A stretch of DNA of 64,000 nt from Methylobacterium sp. (GCF_019745455.1 NZ_JAIETD010000124.1:1-64000), one strand, 5' to 3'. Numbered from the stretch's first letter, positions 44,414 to 53,935 are shown. Notes: generated by a model not told the origin, from the sequence alone. Program-made: numbers and translations.

Positions 44414-45453
44414 GCCGCCACCTGCTGGGCCGGCGCAAGGCTGTGGCCCGAGCCCGGTTGGCGGGCGAGGCAGGCGACGCGGTGAAGCTCGCCGACACCG
44501 TCGAGGGGCGGGACGTTGGCCGGGCAGACCGGCTCCATCAGCGAGCAGCGCGGATGGAAGCGGCAGCCGCTGGGCGGGTCGATCGGGTTCGGCGGGTCGC
44601 CGGCGAGCGGCGCCACCTCGGTCCGGTTATCAGGATCGAGGGACGGCATCGAGGACAGGAGGGCGGCAGTATAGGGGTGGGAGGGCGAGGCCAGCACCGT
44701 GTCGGCCGGACCGATCTCCACGACCTGGCCGAGATACATCACCGCGACCCGGTCGCAGATGAACCGCACCACGTTGAGGTCGTGGCTGATGAACAGATAG
44801 GTGAGGTTGAAGTCCTGCTTCAGGTCGAGGAGGAGATTGAGCACCTGCGCCTCGACGGATTTGTCCAGGGCAGAGACCGCCTCGTCGAGCACCACGAGGC
44901 GTGGCTCCAGGGCGAGAGCGCGGGCGATGTTGACGCGCTGGCGCTGGCCGCCGGAGAGCTCGTGGGGATAGCGCGCGGCGAAGCGGGTCGGCTCGAGGCC
45001 TACGCGGGCGAGCAAGGACCGCGCACGCTCGATCGCCTGGCGTTTCGGAACGCCGTGGACCTGAGGGCCGAAGGCGATCGAGGCCTCGACGGTCATGCGC
45101 GGGTTGAGCGACGAGTAGCTGTCCTGGAACACCATCTGGGTCTGGGCGCGGAAGGAACGCATCGGCAGGGCGCGGCTGCCGATTTTTTCGCCGTCGAACA
45201 GCAGCTGCCCGGAATCATGCTCGATCAGACCCATGATCAGCTTGGCGGTCGTGGACTTGCCGCAACCAGACTCGCCGACGATGCCGAGGGTCTCGCCCTT
45301 CAGGATCTCGAAATCGACCCCGTCGACGGCACGCACCACCGCCTTCTTGCCGCCCAAGCCCTTCTTGATCGGGAAGTGCTTGATGAGCTTGTCCACGGTG
45401 AGGAGCGGCTGAGCCGGCCCACCCCGGTCCCGAATGTCGATCGCCGCACTCAC
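44410..45453 (-). CDS. Peptide-type ABC transporter ATPase (DppF-like)
   Basis: From a GTG at 45453 with GGAGGT upstream, the 347-residue protein has Walker A GESGCGKSTTAKL, Q-loop QMVFQDSYSSLNPRM, signature LSGGQRQRVNIARAL, Walker B LVVLDEAVSALDKS and switch His in ISHDLN, and ends with the Cys-containing oligopeptide-transporter C terminus (CRFHPRCSLMEPVCPAN). It overlaps the upstream permease stop by 4 bases (GTGA) and the DppD-like start by 4 bases. It energises the same importer as its partner ATPase. Confidence 0.92.
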   Translation of the reverse strand: MSAAIDIRDRGGPAQPLLTVDKLIKHFPIKKGLGGKKAVVRAVDGVDFEILKGETLGIVGESGCGKSTTAKLIMGLIEHDSGQLLFDGEKIGSRALPMRSFRAQTQMVFQDSYSSLNPRMTVEASIAFGPQVHGVPKRQAIERARSLLARVGLEPTRFAARYPHELSGGQRQRVNIARALALEPRLVVLDEAVSALDKSVEAQVLNLLLDLKQDFNLTYLFISHDLNVVRFICDRVAVMYLGQVVEIGPADTVLASPSHPYTAALLSSMPSLDPDNRTEVAPLAGDPPNPIDPPSGCRFHPRCSLMEPVCPANVPPLDGVGELHRVACLARQPGSGHSLAPAQQVAA

Positions 45454-46373
45454 GATTTCACCTCCATGGCGGACCGAAGGCCGTCGGAGAACAGGTTGAA
45501 CGAGATCGACACGATGAAGATGGCGAGGCCCGGCAGGGCCGCCACCAGCGGGTTGACGTAGATCGCGGTACGCAACGTGTTGAGCATCAGGCCCCATTCG
45601 GGCTCCGGCGGCTTTACGCCGAGACCGAGGAAGGACAGGCCCGAGGCGAGGATCATCGAGACGCTGATCAGGCTCGTCGCGTAGACGAAGATCGGACCGA
45701 GCACGTTGCCGAGCACCTGTACCCGCAGGATCGTCAGCGTCGAGGCGCCCGAGAGCTTGGCCGCGTCGACATAGTCGCGCGAGCGGATCTGCGTCGTCAC
45801 GCTCTCAGCCACCCGGGCGATCTGGGGCACGAACACGCAGGTCAGCGACACGATCGAGTTGAGGACGCCGGCGCCCAGGGCACCCGACAGGGCGATGGCG
45901 AGAAGTACCGAGGGAAAGGCGAAGAACACGTCGATGGTGCGCATGAGGATGACGTTGAGCCATCCACCGACGTAGCCGGCGAGGATGCCGATCCCGGAGC
46001 CGATGATGAAGGCGAGGATGACCGGCGTAACGCCGATGAACAACGAGAGCCGCCCCCCCATCATGAGGCGGCTCAGCATGTCGCGGCCGAGCTCGTCCGA
46101 GCCGAGGATGTAGGTCGCGTCGCCGATCGGCTTCAGCCGCTTGAGCATCGAGCCGCGATAGGGGTCCATCGGCGTGATCCAGGGAGCCAGGATCGCGACC
46201 GCGACGATGATCAGGATGATGGCGGCGGCCGTCATCGCCACGGGGTCGCGCACGAGCTTGCGCCCGACCCCGCCCCAGAATCCGACCGAGGCGACGAAGG
46301 CCTCCGGCTTCGGCCCGGCGGCGCCCATGGCAGGGTCGATGCCGGCCGTGACGGGAGTGGTTGTTCCGGCCAT
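45450..46373 (-). CDS. Peptide-type ABC transporter permease (DppC-like)
   Basis: The 307-residue protein has about six transmembrane helices and the DppC features: an N-terminal extension, HRLGSDELGRDMLSR-type loop (LGSDELGRDMLSRLMMGG), and the EAA-like coupling loop DYVDAAKLSGAS. The ATG overlaps the upstream DppB stop by one base (TGATG). It forms the membrane channel with DppB. Confidence 0.92.
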   Translation of the reverse strand: MAGTTTPVTAGIDPAMGAAGPKPEAFVASVGFWGGVGRKLVRDPVAMTAAAIILIIVAVAILAPWITPMDPYRGSMLKRLKPIGDATYILGSDELGRDMLSRLMMGGRLSLFIGVTPVILAFIIGSGIGILAGYVGGWLNVILMRTIDVFFAFPSVLLAIALSGALGAGVLNSIVSLTCVFVPQIARVAESVTTQIRSRDYVDAAKLSGASTLTILRVQVLGNVLGPIFVYATSLISVSMILASGLSFLGLGVKPPEPEWGLMLNTLRTAIYVNPLVAALPGLAIFIVSISFNLFSDGLRSAMEVKS

Positions 46374-47326
46374 CAGCCCCTCTCGATGCGCGGGTCGAGT
46401 GCCGTCTGCACGACGTCGACGATGAGGTTGAGGGCGACGAAGAACATCGCCAGCACCAGGATGGCGCCCTGAAGGAGCGGCAGGTCGCGTTGGAAGATCG
46501 CCGAGTTGAGGAGGAAGCCCGTGCCCGGCCACGCGAACACGGTCTCGATCAGGATCGAGCCGCCGAGGAGGTAGCCGAGCTGGAGGCCCATGATGGCCAG
46601 GGCCGTCGGCGCGGCGTTCTTGACGACGTGCTTGAACACGCCGAATTCCGACAGGCCCTTGGCACGCAGAGCGCCGACGAAATCCTGGGAGAGGATGTCG
46701 CCGACGAGGGCCCGGATGGTGCGGGCGATCACGCCCATCGGGATCACCGACATCGTGAGCGCCGGCAGGATCATGTAGCGAAGGTGTTCGAAGTCGGGCC
46801 GCCAGTTGCCCGAGCCGTCCGGCCCGGCACCCGTCGGCGGCAGCCAGCCGAGCGTCGCCGAGAAGATGATCACCATCACCATGCCGAGCCAGTAATGCGG
46901 CACCGAGACGCCGAAGACCGATACCGCCGAGGCCAGCCTGTCGAGAAGGGAGTCGCGAAAGTAGCCGGCGACGAAGCCGAAGAAGGTGCCGAAGGTGAAG
47001 CCGATCAGTGTCGCCACCGAAGCGAGGATCAGGCTGTTGACGACGGCGCGGCCGACTTCGGACACCACCGGGCGCCCGCTCGAGATCGAGGTCCCGAGGT
47101 CGCCCTGCAGCACGTGCCAGAGCCAGATGAAATACTGCACCGGCAGTGGCTTGTCGTAGCCGTAGGCGGCGCGCATGGAATCGATGGTCTCCTGCGTCGC
47201 GTCGACCGGGAGCACCGCGCTCAAGGGATCGCCCGGTGCGAGATGCACCAGCATGAAACAGACGACGCTGACGCCGAGCGCCACCGGCGTCACGGCGACG
47301 AGGCGCCGGAGGATGAAGCTCAGCAT
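46373..47326 (-). CDS. Peptide-type ABC transporter permease (DppB-like)
   Basis: The 317-residue membrane protein starts MLSFILRRLVAVTPVALGVSVVCFMLVHLAPGDP, the usual DppB N terminus, has six transmembrane helices and the coupling loop DFVGALRAKGLSEFGVFKH. The long periplasmic segment between helix 1 and 2 is also typical. A structured repeat separates it from the binding-protein gene upstream. Confidence 0.92.
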   Translation of the reverse strand: MLSFILRRLVAVTPVALGVSVVCFMLVHLAPGDPLSAVLPVDATQETIDSMRAAYGYDKPLPVQYFIWLWHVLQGDLGTSISSGRPVVSEVGRAVVNSLILASVATLIGFTFGTFFGFVAGYFRDSLLDRLASAVSVFGVSVPHYWLGMVMVIIFSATLGWLPPTGAGPDGSGNWRPDFEHLRYMILPALTMSVIPMGVIARTIRALVGDILSQDFVGALRAKGLSEFGVFKHVVKNAAPTALAIMGLQLGYLLGGSILIETVFAWPGTGFLLNSAIFQRDLPLLQGAILVLAMFFVALNLIVDVVQTALDPRIERG

Positions 47327-47425
47327 GATGGCGACCCTCTCCGCAACACGGGGAAGGCTGCCTGCGAAGCTGGCGTGAGAAGGGACCGCGACCTCTCCGG
47401 CGAACGCAGCGCTTTCCTGTCCCGA

Positions 47426-47525
47426 CCCGCTTCGCGGGCTGCCCTCCCCCGCTCAAGACGGGCCTGTCCGACTTGAGCACCAAGGTGCGGATCTCGGGCA
47501 AGCCCGAGGTCCGTTGGGGGGAGGG
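47426..47525. repeat. Cluster of nested inverted repeats after binding-protein gene
   Basis: Several perfect palindromes are packed into 100 bases: CCCGC/GCGGG (47426-47438), GCTCAAG/CTTGAGC (47451-47478), CACC/GGTG (47478-47487), CTCGGGC/GCCCGAG with a 2-base loop (47493-47508), enclosed by CCCTCCCCC (47442-47450) and GGGGGAGGG (47517-47525). It sits between the binding-protein and DppB-like genes and may stabilise the upstream mRNA segment. Confidence 0.6.
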
Positions 47526-47570
47526 ACGGTGCGCGCGAGGCGTGCCGTCCTTCGCAATGAACCATGACGC

Positions 47571-49262
47571 TCATTTCTCCACGGTGATCGGTGAGAAATC
47601 CTGGAACCAGTTCTGCGCCTGGACGAACCCTTTCACCTTCGGGCTCATCGCCCGCGGGTTCACGTCGTGGGCGACCATCAGGAACAGTGCGTCACTGACG
47701 TATTTCTCGTGGACCTTCTCGAGCACCTTGGCCTGCTCGGCCGGATCGAAGGTATTGCGGATCTCGTCGAAAAGCTTGTCCATCTCCGGATCGCAGTAAT
47801 GGCCCCAATTAGTGCCGTTGGGCGCCGCCAAATTGCACTGGAGGTGACGGATGAAGCCAGTGAAGGGGTCTTGGATAAAGTAGGAGAAGTTCATCCCTGT
47901 CGCTTTGCGCGACATCTCCGCTTTTGAGCCGCCGCGCCAGAGGTTGATCAGGGTGTTCCACTCGACGACTTCGTAGTCGATCTTGATCCCGACCTCGGCG
48001 AGGTTCTGCTGGATGAACTCGTTCATCGGCAGCGGCTGCATCTGGCCCGAGCCCGAAGGCGCGATCAGGATCTTCGTCGTGACCGGCTTCGCCGGGCTGT
48101 ATCCCGCTTCCGCCAGGAGCTTCTTGGCGCCTTCCGGGTCGTAGGTCGGCTTGAAGGTCGGCTTGCCGAACCATTGGTGGCCCGGCGGCACGAACCCTTG
48201 CGCCGCGATCATCAGGCCGCCGAGGAGCTCCTTCATGCCCTCGCGGTCGACAGCGAGGTTGGCGGCCTTGCGGATGCGGATGTCGTTCCAGGGCGAACCC
48301 TCGGCCCGCGACAGGTGCCACGTCCAGTTATGCGGATAAGCATTGGTGACGATGGTGAACTTGGCGCCCTTGAGCGATGCGACGGCGTCCGGCGGGGGGG
48401 CTTCGATCCAGTCGACCTGACCCGAACGCAGGGCCGCGACACGGGCATTGGCCTCGGGCAGCGGCACCAGCACGAGCTTGTCGAGCTTGGGCACCCGCGC
48501 CTTGTCCCAGTATTCCTTGTTGGGCGCCATTTCGGCGCGCTCGCGCGGGGCGAACAGGGTGAGCTTCCAGGGCCCGGTCCCGGCCGGCGTCTTGGCGAAT
48601 GCGTCCCAGCTCTTGCCGACCTTCTCCCACTGGGCCGGGGACGAGATCATGATCCATGCGATCTGGTAGGGGAGCGTCGCGTCGGGCGACTTCGTCACCA
48701 CTTCGAGCGTCGTCGCATCCACCGCCTTGTAGCTGGCCACGGCCGGGATGCGCGAGCGACCCTGCGCCGATTGGCGCGGATCGAATTGAGGCGCGTCGTT
48801 CTTGAGGAGCTTGTCGAGGTTCCAGACCACCGACTCGGCCGTGAAGGGCGAGCCGTCGTGGAAGGTCACGCCCTCGCGCAGCTTGAACGTCCACCTGGTC
48901 TTGTCGGTGCCGTCGACGCCCCAGCTCACGGCGAGGCCGGGCATCAGGACCGACGGCTTCGAGGCGCTCGACAGGTCCCAGTTGATGAGCCCGTCATAGA
49001 CCGTGTAGCCCATGAACCGCATGCCTTCGCCGCCATTGTCGGCTTGGCCGGTGGTCAGTGGAATGTCGGAGGCTGTCATGCCGATCCGCAGGGTTCCCTG
49101 TGCTTGGGCCGCGGACGGACCGAGGCTCGACAGGAGCAGGGCGGCTCCCAGGTGCAGCCATCGGCGGCTCGACCGGCCGTTGGACTGTGCTTCCGCACGC
49201 GTGAACTGAGCCGACTGACTGATGACACCCTCCCCTGCACTGTGACGGGAAGGTGTATGCAA
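47571..49262 (-). CDS. ABC transporter substrate-binding protein (family 5, peptide type); start uncertain
   Basis: The mature part is a family 5 extracellular binding protein (about 530 residues): GMTASDIPLTTGQADNGGEG, YDGLINWDLSS, WTFKLREGVTFHDGSPFTAESVVWNLDKLL, APRERAEMAPNKEYWDKARVPKLD, and VALRSGQVDWIEAPP. The leader SSRRWLHLGAALLLSSLGPSAAQAQ is a Tat/Sec-like signal. No ATG or GTG is in frame before that leader; the options are TTG codons (49262, 49274, 49313). A strong AGGGGAGGG lies at about 49224-49232, but the next in-frame codon it would serve is ATC (or GTG in the other frame). I give 49262 as a working start. It defines ligand choice for the importer, perhaps a ureide or peptide. 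Confidence 0.85.
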   Translation of the reverse strand: MHTPSRHSAGEGVISQSAQFTRAEAQSNGRSSRRWLHLGAALLLSSLGPSAAQAQGTLRIGMTASDIPLTTGQADNGGEGMRFMGYTVYDGLINWDLSSASKPSVLMPGLAVSWGVDGTDKTRWTFKLREGVTFHDGSPFTAESVVWNLDKLLKNDAPQFDPRQSAQGRSRIPAVASYKAVDATTLEVVTKSPDATLPYQIAWIMISSPAQWEKVGKSWDAFAKTPAGTGPWKLTLFAPRERAEMAPNKEYWDKARVPKLDKLVLVPLPEANARVAALRSGQVDWIEAPPPDAVASLKGAKFTIVTNAYPHNWTWHLSRAEGSPWNDIRIRKAANLAVDREGMKELLGGLMIAAQGFVPPGHQWFGKPTFKPTYDPEGAKKLLAEAGYSPAKPVTTKILIAPSGSGQMQPLPMNEFIQQNLAEVGIKIDYEVVEWNTLINLWRGGSKAEMSRKATGMNFSYFIQDPFTGFIRHLQCNLAAPNGTNWGHYCDPEMDKLFDEIRNTFDPAEQAKVLEKVHEKYVSDALFLMVAHDVNPRAMSPKVKGFVQAQNWFQDFSPITVEK

Positions 49263-49342
49263 GCGGGCGGCCAACTCCGCGGCGCAGGCGGCGCGGAAAC
49301 TGCGTGGACCCAATGCGCCCCGGCCAACAGACGAACAGGCTT

Positions 49343-49849
49343 ATGACGACCCTGCCATCACCCGCTCCCCGAGACCCGATCCGCCTGGTGATCCGGCCAA
49401 TCGCGCCCGACCTGTTCGCGAGCTTCGGCACGCTCCACGCCGAGCCTGACCCCCTTCCCCGCCAGGACCGGGCCGCGCCGGTCTGGAACGGGCGTCCGGC
49501 CGTTCCGCCTAACCTCGCCCTCATCCGCAGCGAGCCCTACGCTGACGTCATGCCGCTGCGGCGCCTTGAGCAGCACCCGTTATCCAGTCAGAGCTTCCTG
49601 CCGCTCTCCGTCGCCGGCTACGTCGTGGTGGTCGCGCAGGATCGCGATGGCGCGCCCGATCCGGGCACGCTCACCGCCTTCGCGGTGCCCGGCCATGTCG
49701 GCCTCACCTACCGGGCCGGTGCCTGGCACGCCCACATGATGACGCGCGAGACACCCGGCACCTTCGCGATGCTCGCCTACGAGGACGGATCGGAGGCCGA
49801 TTGCGTCTTCGCCGCGATCCCCGAGACGCTGCTCGTCGAGCCGGCCTGA
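49343..49849 (+). CDS. allA: Ureidoglycolate lyase family protein
   Basis: The 168-residue protein matches AllA (PF04115) in length and sequence: IAPDLFASFGTL near the N terminus, LEQHPLSSQSFLPL (substrate-binding His and Ser), AVPGHVGLTYRAGAWHAHM and the end DCVFAAIP. AllA cleaves (S)-ureidoglycolate to glyoxylate and urea as the last step of allantoin breakdown in the cytoplasm. It starts at ATG 49343, divergent from the binding protein gene by 80 bases, and converges with the M20 hydrolase gene, overlapping it by 73 bases. Glyoxylate produced would enter the ethylmalonyl-CoA or serine-cycle routes. Confidence 0.85.
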   Translation: MTTLPSPAPRDPIRLVIRPIAPDLFASFGTLHAEPDPLPRQDRAAPVWNGRPAVPPNLALIRSEPYADVMPLRRLEQHPLSSQSFLPLSVAGYVVVVAQDRDGAPDPGTLTAFAVPGHVGLTYRAGAWHAHMMTRETPGTFAMLAYEDGSEADCVFAAIPETLLVEPA

Positions 49850-51093
49850 GGCGCGTTCGCGAGCGCCACAAGGGTCTGGAGCAGGACGTCGGCGCCGGCA
49901 GTGCAGTCGGCCAGGGTCGCCGATTCCGCCGGGTTGTGGCTGATTCCGTCCTTGCAGGGTACGAAGATCATCGCGGTCGGCACCGTGTCGGCGAGATTGC
50001 AGGCGTCGTGCTGGGCGCCAGACACCATCCGCCGATGGGAAAGTCCAAGCCCCCGCGTCGCGGATTCCACCGCCGAGACGACGCTCGCATCGAACACCAC
50101 CGGCGCCCGCGACCAGATCTTGTCGAGCGTGATCGCGAGGTTGCGGCGAGTGCCGATCTCGGCGATGCGCTCGCGCAATGCCGCGTCGATGGCATCGAGC
50201 GTTCCCTGGTCGGGATCACGGATGTCGAGAGTGAAGGCGATGCGGCCCGGCACGACGTTCCGCGAGGGCGCGGCGATCACTGCCTCGCCCATCGTCGCCA
50301 CGGCGGAGGGAGCGTGGGCCAGGGCGATCGCCTCCGCTGCCAGGGCGATCTCGGCGAGGCCGCATTGGGCGTCGCGACGGCGCGGCATCGGCGTCGTCCC
50401 GGCGTGGCTCTCGAACCCAGTGATCGTGCCGTCGTACCAGGCCACACCCTGGCAGCGGTCGACCACGCCGATGGTTTCACCCTCGGCATCAAGGATCGGT
50501 CCCTGTTCGATATGCAGTTCGACGAAGGCGCCGATCGGCCTTGCACCCGTCGGCTCGCCGCCGCGATAGCCGATGGCGTCGAGGGCCTCTCCGACGCTGA
50601 TCCCGGCCGCGTCCCGGCGGGAGCGGATGTCCTCTGCCGTGTAGAGGCCTGCATAGGCGGCCGAGGCCATGGTGGCGGGTGCGAAGCGAGAGCCCTCCTC
50701 GTTGGTCCAGTTCACCACCATGAGCGGCGCCTCGGTCTCGATCCCCGCATCATTGAGGGTGCGCATCACTTCGAGACCGGCGAGCGTGCCGAGGATGCCG
50801 TCGAAGCGCCCGCCGGTCGGCTGGGTATCGAGGTGCGAGCCGCAGGCTACCGGCGCGAGGCTCATGTCGCGGCCTCTGCGCAGGGCGAACTGGGTGCCGA
50901 GTTCGTCGACATGGATTTCGAGTCCGGCCGCTTCGCAGGCATCGCGGAACCAGTCCCGCACCTGCCCGTCCGTCGCCGACAGGGTGAGCCGATCGACGCC
51001 GCCCTCGGGCGTGCCGCCGAACCGCGCCGTTTCTTGGATCATCGCCCAGAGGCGCGATCCATCGACCCGCAGGTTATGCCGTGTCTCGTGCAT
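49777..51093 (-). CDS. M20 family amidohydrolase (N-carbamoylase / allantoate amidohydrolase type)
   Basis: The 438-residue protein belongs to the hydantoinase/carbamoylase subfamily of M20 peptidases: metal ligands in CGSHLDTQPTGGRFDG (His and Asp), NWTNEEGSRFAP (Glu), FVELHIEQGPILD (His) and DGISHNPAE (His). Dimer-interface sequence around GFESHAGTTPM is also conserved. Members hydrolyse N-carbamoyl-amino acids, allantoate or ureidoglycolate releasing NH3 and CO2. Which one is used here is not decided by sequence. It converges with allA, and the last 73 bases overlap. Confidence 0.9.
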   Translation of the reverse strand: MHETRHNLRVDGSRLWAMIQETARFGGTPEGGVDRLTLSATDGQVRDWFRDACEAAGLEIHVDELGTQFALRRGRDMSLAPVACGSHLDTQPTGGRFDGILGTLAGLEVMRTLNDAGIETEAPLMVVNWTNEEGSRFAPATMASAAYAGLYTAEDIRSRRDAAGISVGEALDAIGYRGGEPTGARPIGAFVELHIEQGPILDAEGETIGVVDRCQGVAWYDGTITGFESHAGTTPMPRRRDAQCGLAEIALAAEAIALAHAPSAVATMGEAVIAAPSRNVVPGRIAFTLDIRDPDQGTLDAIDAALRERIAEIGTRRNLAITLDKIWSRAPVVFDASVVSAVESATRGLGLSHRRMVSGAQHDACNLADTVPTAMIFVPCKDGISHNPAESATLADCTAGADVLLQTLVALANAPQAGSTSSVSGIAAKTQSASDPSS

Positions 51094-51322
51094 GCGTCGC
51101 CGTCTTCCTCGGTTGGTGTCCGCTAAACCCTGACGCGGGACTCGTGCCGTTCTCGCAACGAGGGCGCAAGATCACGGGCGCCGGAGACTTTTCATCCGGG
51201 GTTGCTGCTCAATTGAGTGCGCGACCGTGCTGTTTTTGGCAGCACCTTGCACGCAATCCGGTGCTCGCCCGATGCCCACCGCATACGCTAGATCGGCAGC
51301 GGAGTTCATGCCGGAATCGATC

Positions 51323-52429
51323 ATGCCGCAATGCCTCGTCTTCCGTGTTCCGACCGGCAATCCTGCCGACGTGTCGGGTCTGCGCACCCTGATTGGCGAT
51401 GGCGCGGTCAGGCCGGAGGAGATCGTCGCGATCTTCGGCAAGACAGAGGGCAATGGCTGCGTCAACGATTTCACCCGCCAGCTTTCGGTGATGGCCCTCG
51501 AGGCTTTCCTCGCCGAGGCACTCGGCTGCACCCTGCCGGACGTGGCCGCCCGCGTTGCTCTTGTCATGTCGGGCGGCACCGAGGGCGGGTTGTCGCCGCA
51601 TATCCTCATTCTCGCCCGGCGGGAGAGCGAGGCCGGCGTGAAAGGCCCTGCCCTCGCGGTGGGTGCGGCCTTCTCGCGAGACTTCCTGCCCGAAGAGATC
51701 GGCCGCATGGCGCAGGTCGAGGCGACCGCCGAGGCAGTGGCGAGCGCCATGGCGCAGGCCGGCATCGCGTCGGAGGCGGACGTGCATTTCGTCCAGGTGA
51801 AATGCCCGCTCCTCACAAGCGCGCGCATCGCCGAGGCCGCTGCCCGCGGGCACGGCGTCGCCACCCACGACACCTACGCCTCGATGGGCCTATCGCGCGG
51901 CGCCTCTGCCCTGGGCATCGGCCTTGCGCTCGGTGAAATCGCCCGGTCTGCCCTAGACGATGAGGCGATCGGCGTTGCCCGCGACCTGTGGTCCGGCCGC
52001 GCCAGCGCCTCCGCCGGGATCGAACTGATGCGCAACGAGGTCATCGTGCTCGGGCAAGCACCCGGCTGGAGCGGCCCCTATCGGATTGCCCACCGGGTCA
52101 TGCGCGACGGCATCGATCTTGGAGCGATCCACGGTGCTCTTGCCGATCTCGGCTTTTCAGGAGCCGGGCAACTGAGCCCGGCGGATTCCGAGCGCGTGAT
52201 CGCCTTCCTCGCCAAGGCCGAGCCCTCGTATGACGGCCTGATCCGGGGGCGGCGTCACATCATGAACGACGACAGCGACATCAACGCGACCCGCCATGCG
52301 CGGGCCCTGGTCGGCGGAGTGGCGGCCGCTGCGATCGGGCGGACAGACCTGTTCGTGTCCGGCGGCGCCGAGCATCAGGGGCCGGATGGCGGCGGCCCGG
52401 TGGCGATCATCGCCCGCGTCGACGCCTAG
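51323..52429 (+). CDS. Ring-opening amidohydrolase (cyanuric acid hydrolase / barbiturase family)
   Basis: From ATG 51323 the protein has 368 residues, the length of the AtzD/TrzD/barbiturase family. Its three-fold pseudo-symmetric active site needs Lys-Ser pairs; I see Lys40 in FGKTEGNGCVND with Ser83 in VMSGGTEGG, Lys160 in VQVKCPLLT with Ser228 near GRASASAG, and Lys298 in LAKAEPSYDG with Ser346 in FVSGGAEHQGP, all consistent. The family opens cyanuric acid to carboxybiuret or barbiturate to ureidomalonate. Substrate cannot be separated by eye. It starts a five- or six-gene plus-strand unit, 24 bases upstream of the dihydropyrimidinase. Starts at 51272 or 51308 are possible. Confidence 0.88.
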   Translation: MPQCLVFRVPTGNPADVSGLRTLIGDGAVRPEEIVAIFGKTEGNGCVNDFTRQLSVMALEAFLAEALGCTLPDVAARVALVMSGGTEGGLSPHILILARRESEAGVKGPALAVGAAFSRDFLPEEIGRMAQVEATAEAVASAMAQAGIASEADVHFVQVKCPLLTSARIAEAAARGHGVATHDTYASMGLSRGASALGIGLALGEIARSALDDEAIGVARDLWSGRASASAGIELMRNEVIVLGQAPGWSGPYRIAHRVMRDGIDLGAIHGALADLGFSGAGQLSPADSERVIAFLAKAEPSYDGLIRGRRHIMNDDSDINATRHARALVGGVAAAAIGRTDLFVSGGAEHQGPDGGGPVAIIARVDA

Positions 52430-52453
52430 AAAAATCCTGGAGGTCTGAGAAAC

Positions 52454-53875
52454 GTGCCCAAATTCGACCTTGCCATCCGCGGCGGCACCATCGTCACCGC
52501 CACCGACACGATCCGCGCCGATCTCGGCATCCGCGAAGGCCGCATCGCGGCGGTGGCAGACAAGGTCACCGATGCCGCCCGCACCATCGACGCGAGCGGG
52601 CTCCTCGTCCTGCCCGGCGGCATCGACAGCCATGTCCACATCGCTCAGGCGTCAGGCCCCGGCATCGTCATGGCCGACGATTTCGCCTCCGCGACGCGGG
52701 CGGCGGCGGCCGGCGGCAATACCTGCGTCATGCCCTTCGCGCTTCAGCCGCGGGGCGCGTCCTTACGCGAGGCGACGCACGCCTACAGGGCGCTCGCCGA
52801 AGGCCAGTGCCATATCGATGTCGCCATCCATCTCATCCTCTCGGACCCGACGCCGGCGGTGCTCGGCCAGGAGCTGCCGGCGCTGATCGCCGAGGGCTAC
52901 ACCTCGTTCAAGGTGTTCATGACCTACGACGACCTGGTGCTGAACGACCGCCAGATCCTCGATGTGTTCGACCTTGCCCGTAGCAAGGGCGCCCGCGTCA
53001 TGGTCCATGCGGAGGGCTACGATGCCATCCGCTACATGACCGACCGGCTCGAGAAGGCGGGCGAGACCCGGCCCTTCGGTCATGCCCTGTCGCGTCCGCA
53101 GGTGGTGGAGCGCGAGGCGGCGCACCGGGCGATCGCCCATGCCGAGCTCGTGGATCTCCCCATCGTCATCGTCCACGTCTCGGGCGAGGAGGCGATGGAG
53201 CAGATCGCCTGGGCACGCTCGCGCGGGCTCGACATCCGCGCCGAGACCTGCCCGCAATACCTGACTCTGACCGCCGACCACATGAAGGGTCTCGGCTCCG
53301 ACGACCCGATGGCGGGGGCGAAATACGTCTGCTCGCCGCCTCCCCGCGAGGCCTCGAACCAAGCGGCGATCTGGCGCGGAATCCAGACCGGTTTGTTCGA
53401 CGTGGTCTCCTCCGACCATTGCCCGTTCCGATACGACGACCCTGCCGGCAAGCTGAACCCGAAGGGCCGGACCTCGTTCCGCTGGGTGCCCAACGGTATC
53501 CCGGGCATCGAGACGCGGTTGCCCATCCTGTTTTCCGAAGGGGTCTCGGCCGGGCGGATCTCCCTCAACCGCTTCGTCGAACTCAGCGCCACCAACCACG
53601 CCAAGCTCTACGGGCTCTATCCGCGGAAAGGCTCGATCGGCCCGGGCTTCGATGCCGACCTGACGTTATGGGACCCGAACCGCCGCGAGACGATCCGGCA
53701 GGAGGCGCTCCACCATGGCGCCGACTACACCCCCTGGGAGGGATTTGCCGTGACCGGCTGGCCGGTGATGACGATTGCACGCGGTGAAGTCATCGCGGAG
53801 GATGGCCGGGTGACCGGGGATGTCGGGCACGGGCGGGTGATCGACAGGGCGGTTGATCCGGCGGCGCGGCAGTAA
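52454..53875 (+). CDS. Dihydropyrimidinase / hydantoinase family amidohydrolase
   Basis: The 473-residue amidohydrolase has all binuclear-metal residues of D-hydantoinase: His60 and His62 (DSHVHI), Lys153 (SFKVFM, carboxylated), His185 (VHAEGYD), His241 (VHVSGEE) and Asp321 (SSDHCPF). The start is a GTG with GGAGGT upstream. The family hydrolyses cyclic ureides such as dihydrouracil, hydantoin or allantoin. Together with the ring-opening amidohydrolase it would give a two-step route to linear ureido acids. The gene is followed 60 bases later by the ABC ATPase. Confidence 0.92.
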   Translation: MPKFDLAIRGGTIVTATDTIRADLGIREGRIAAVADKVTDAARTIDASGLLVLPGGIDSHVHIAQASGPGIVMADDFASATRAAAAGGNTCVMPFALQPRGASLREATHAYRALAEGQCHIDVAIHLILSDPTPAVLGQELPALIAEGYTSFKVFMTYDDLVLNDRQILDVFDLARSKGARVMVHAEGYDAIRYMTDRLEKAGETRPFGHALSRPQVVEREAAHRAIAHAELVDLPIVIVHVSGEEAMEQIAWARSRGLDIRAETCPQYLTLTADHMKGLGSDDPMAGAKYVCSPPPREASNQAAIWRGIQTGLFDVVSSDHCPFRYDDPAGKLNPKGRTSFRWVPNGIPGIETRLPILFSEGVSAGRISLNRFVELSATNHAKLYGLYPRKGSIGPGFDADLTLWDPNRRETIRQEALHHGADYTPWEGFAVTGWPVMTIARGEVIAEDGRVTGDVGHGRVIDRAVDPAARQ

Positions 53876-53935
53876 GCGGGACACTCGCCGCGCCCTGGCC
53901 CGACCTTTGCTGATGTCGGCGAAAACGGGGGCCAC

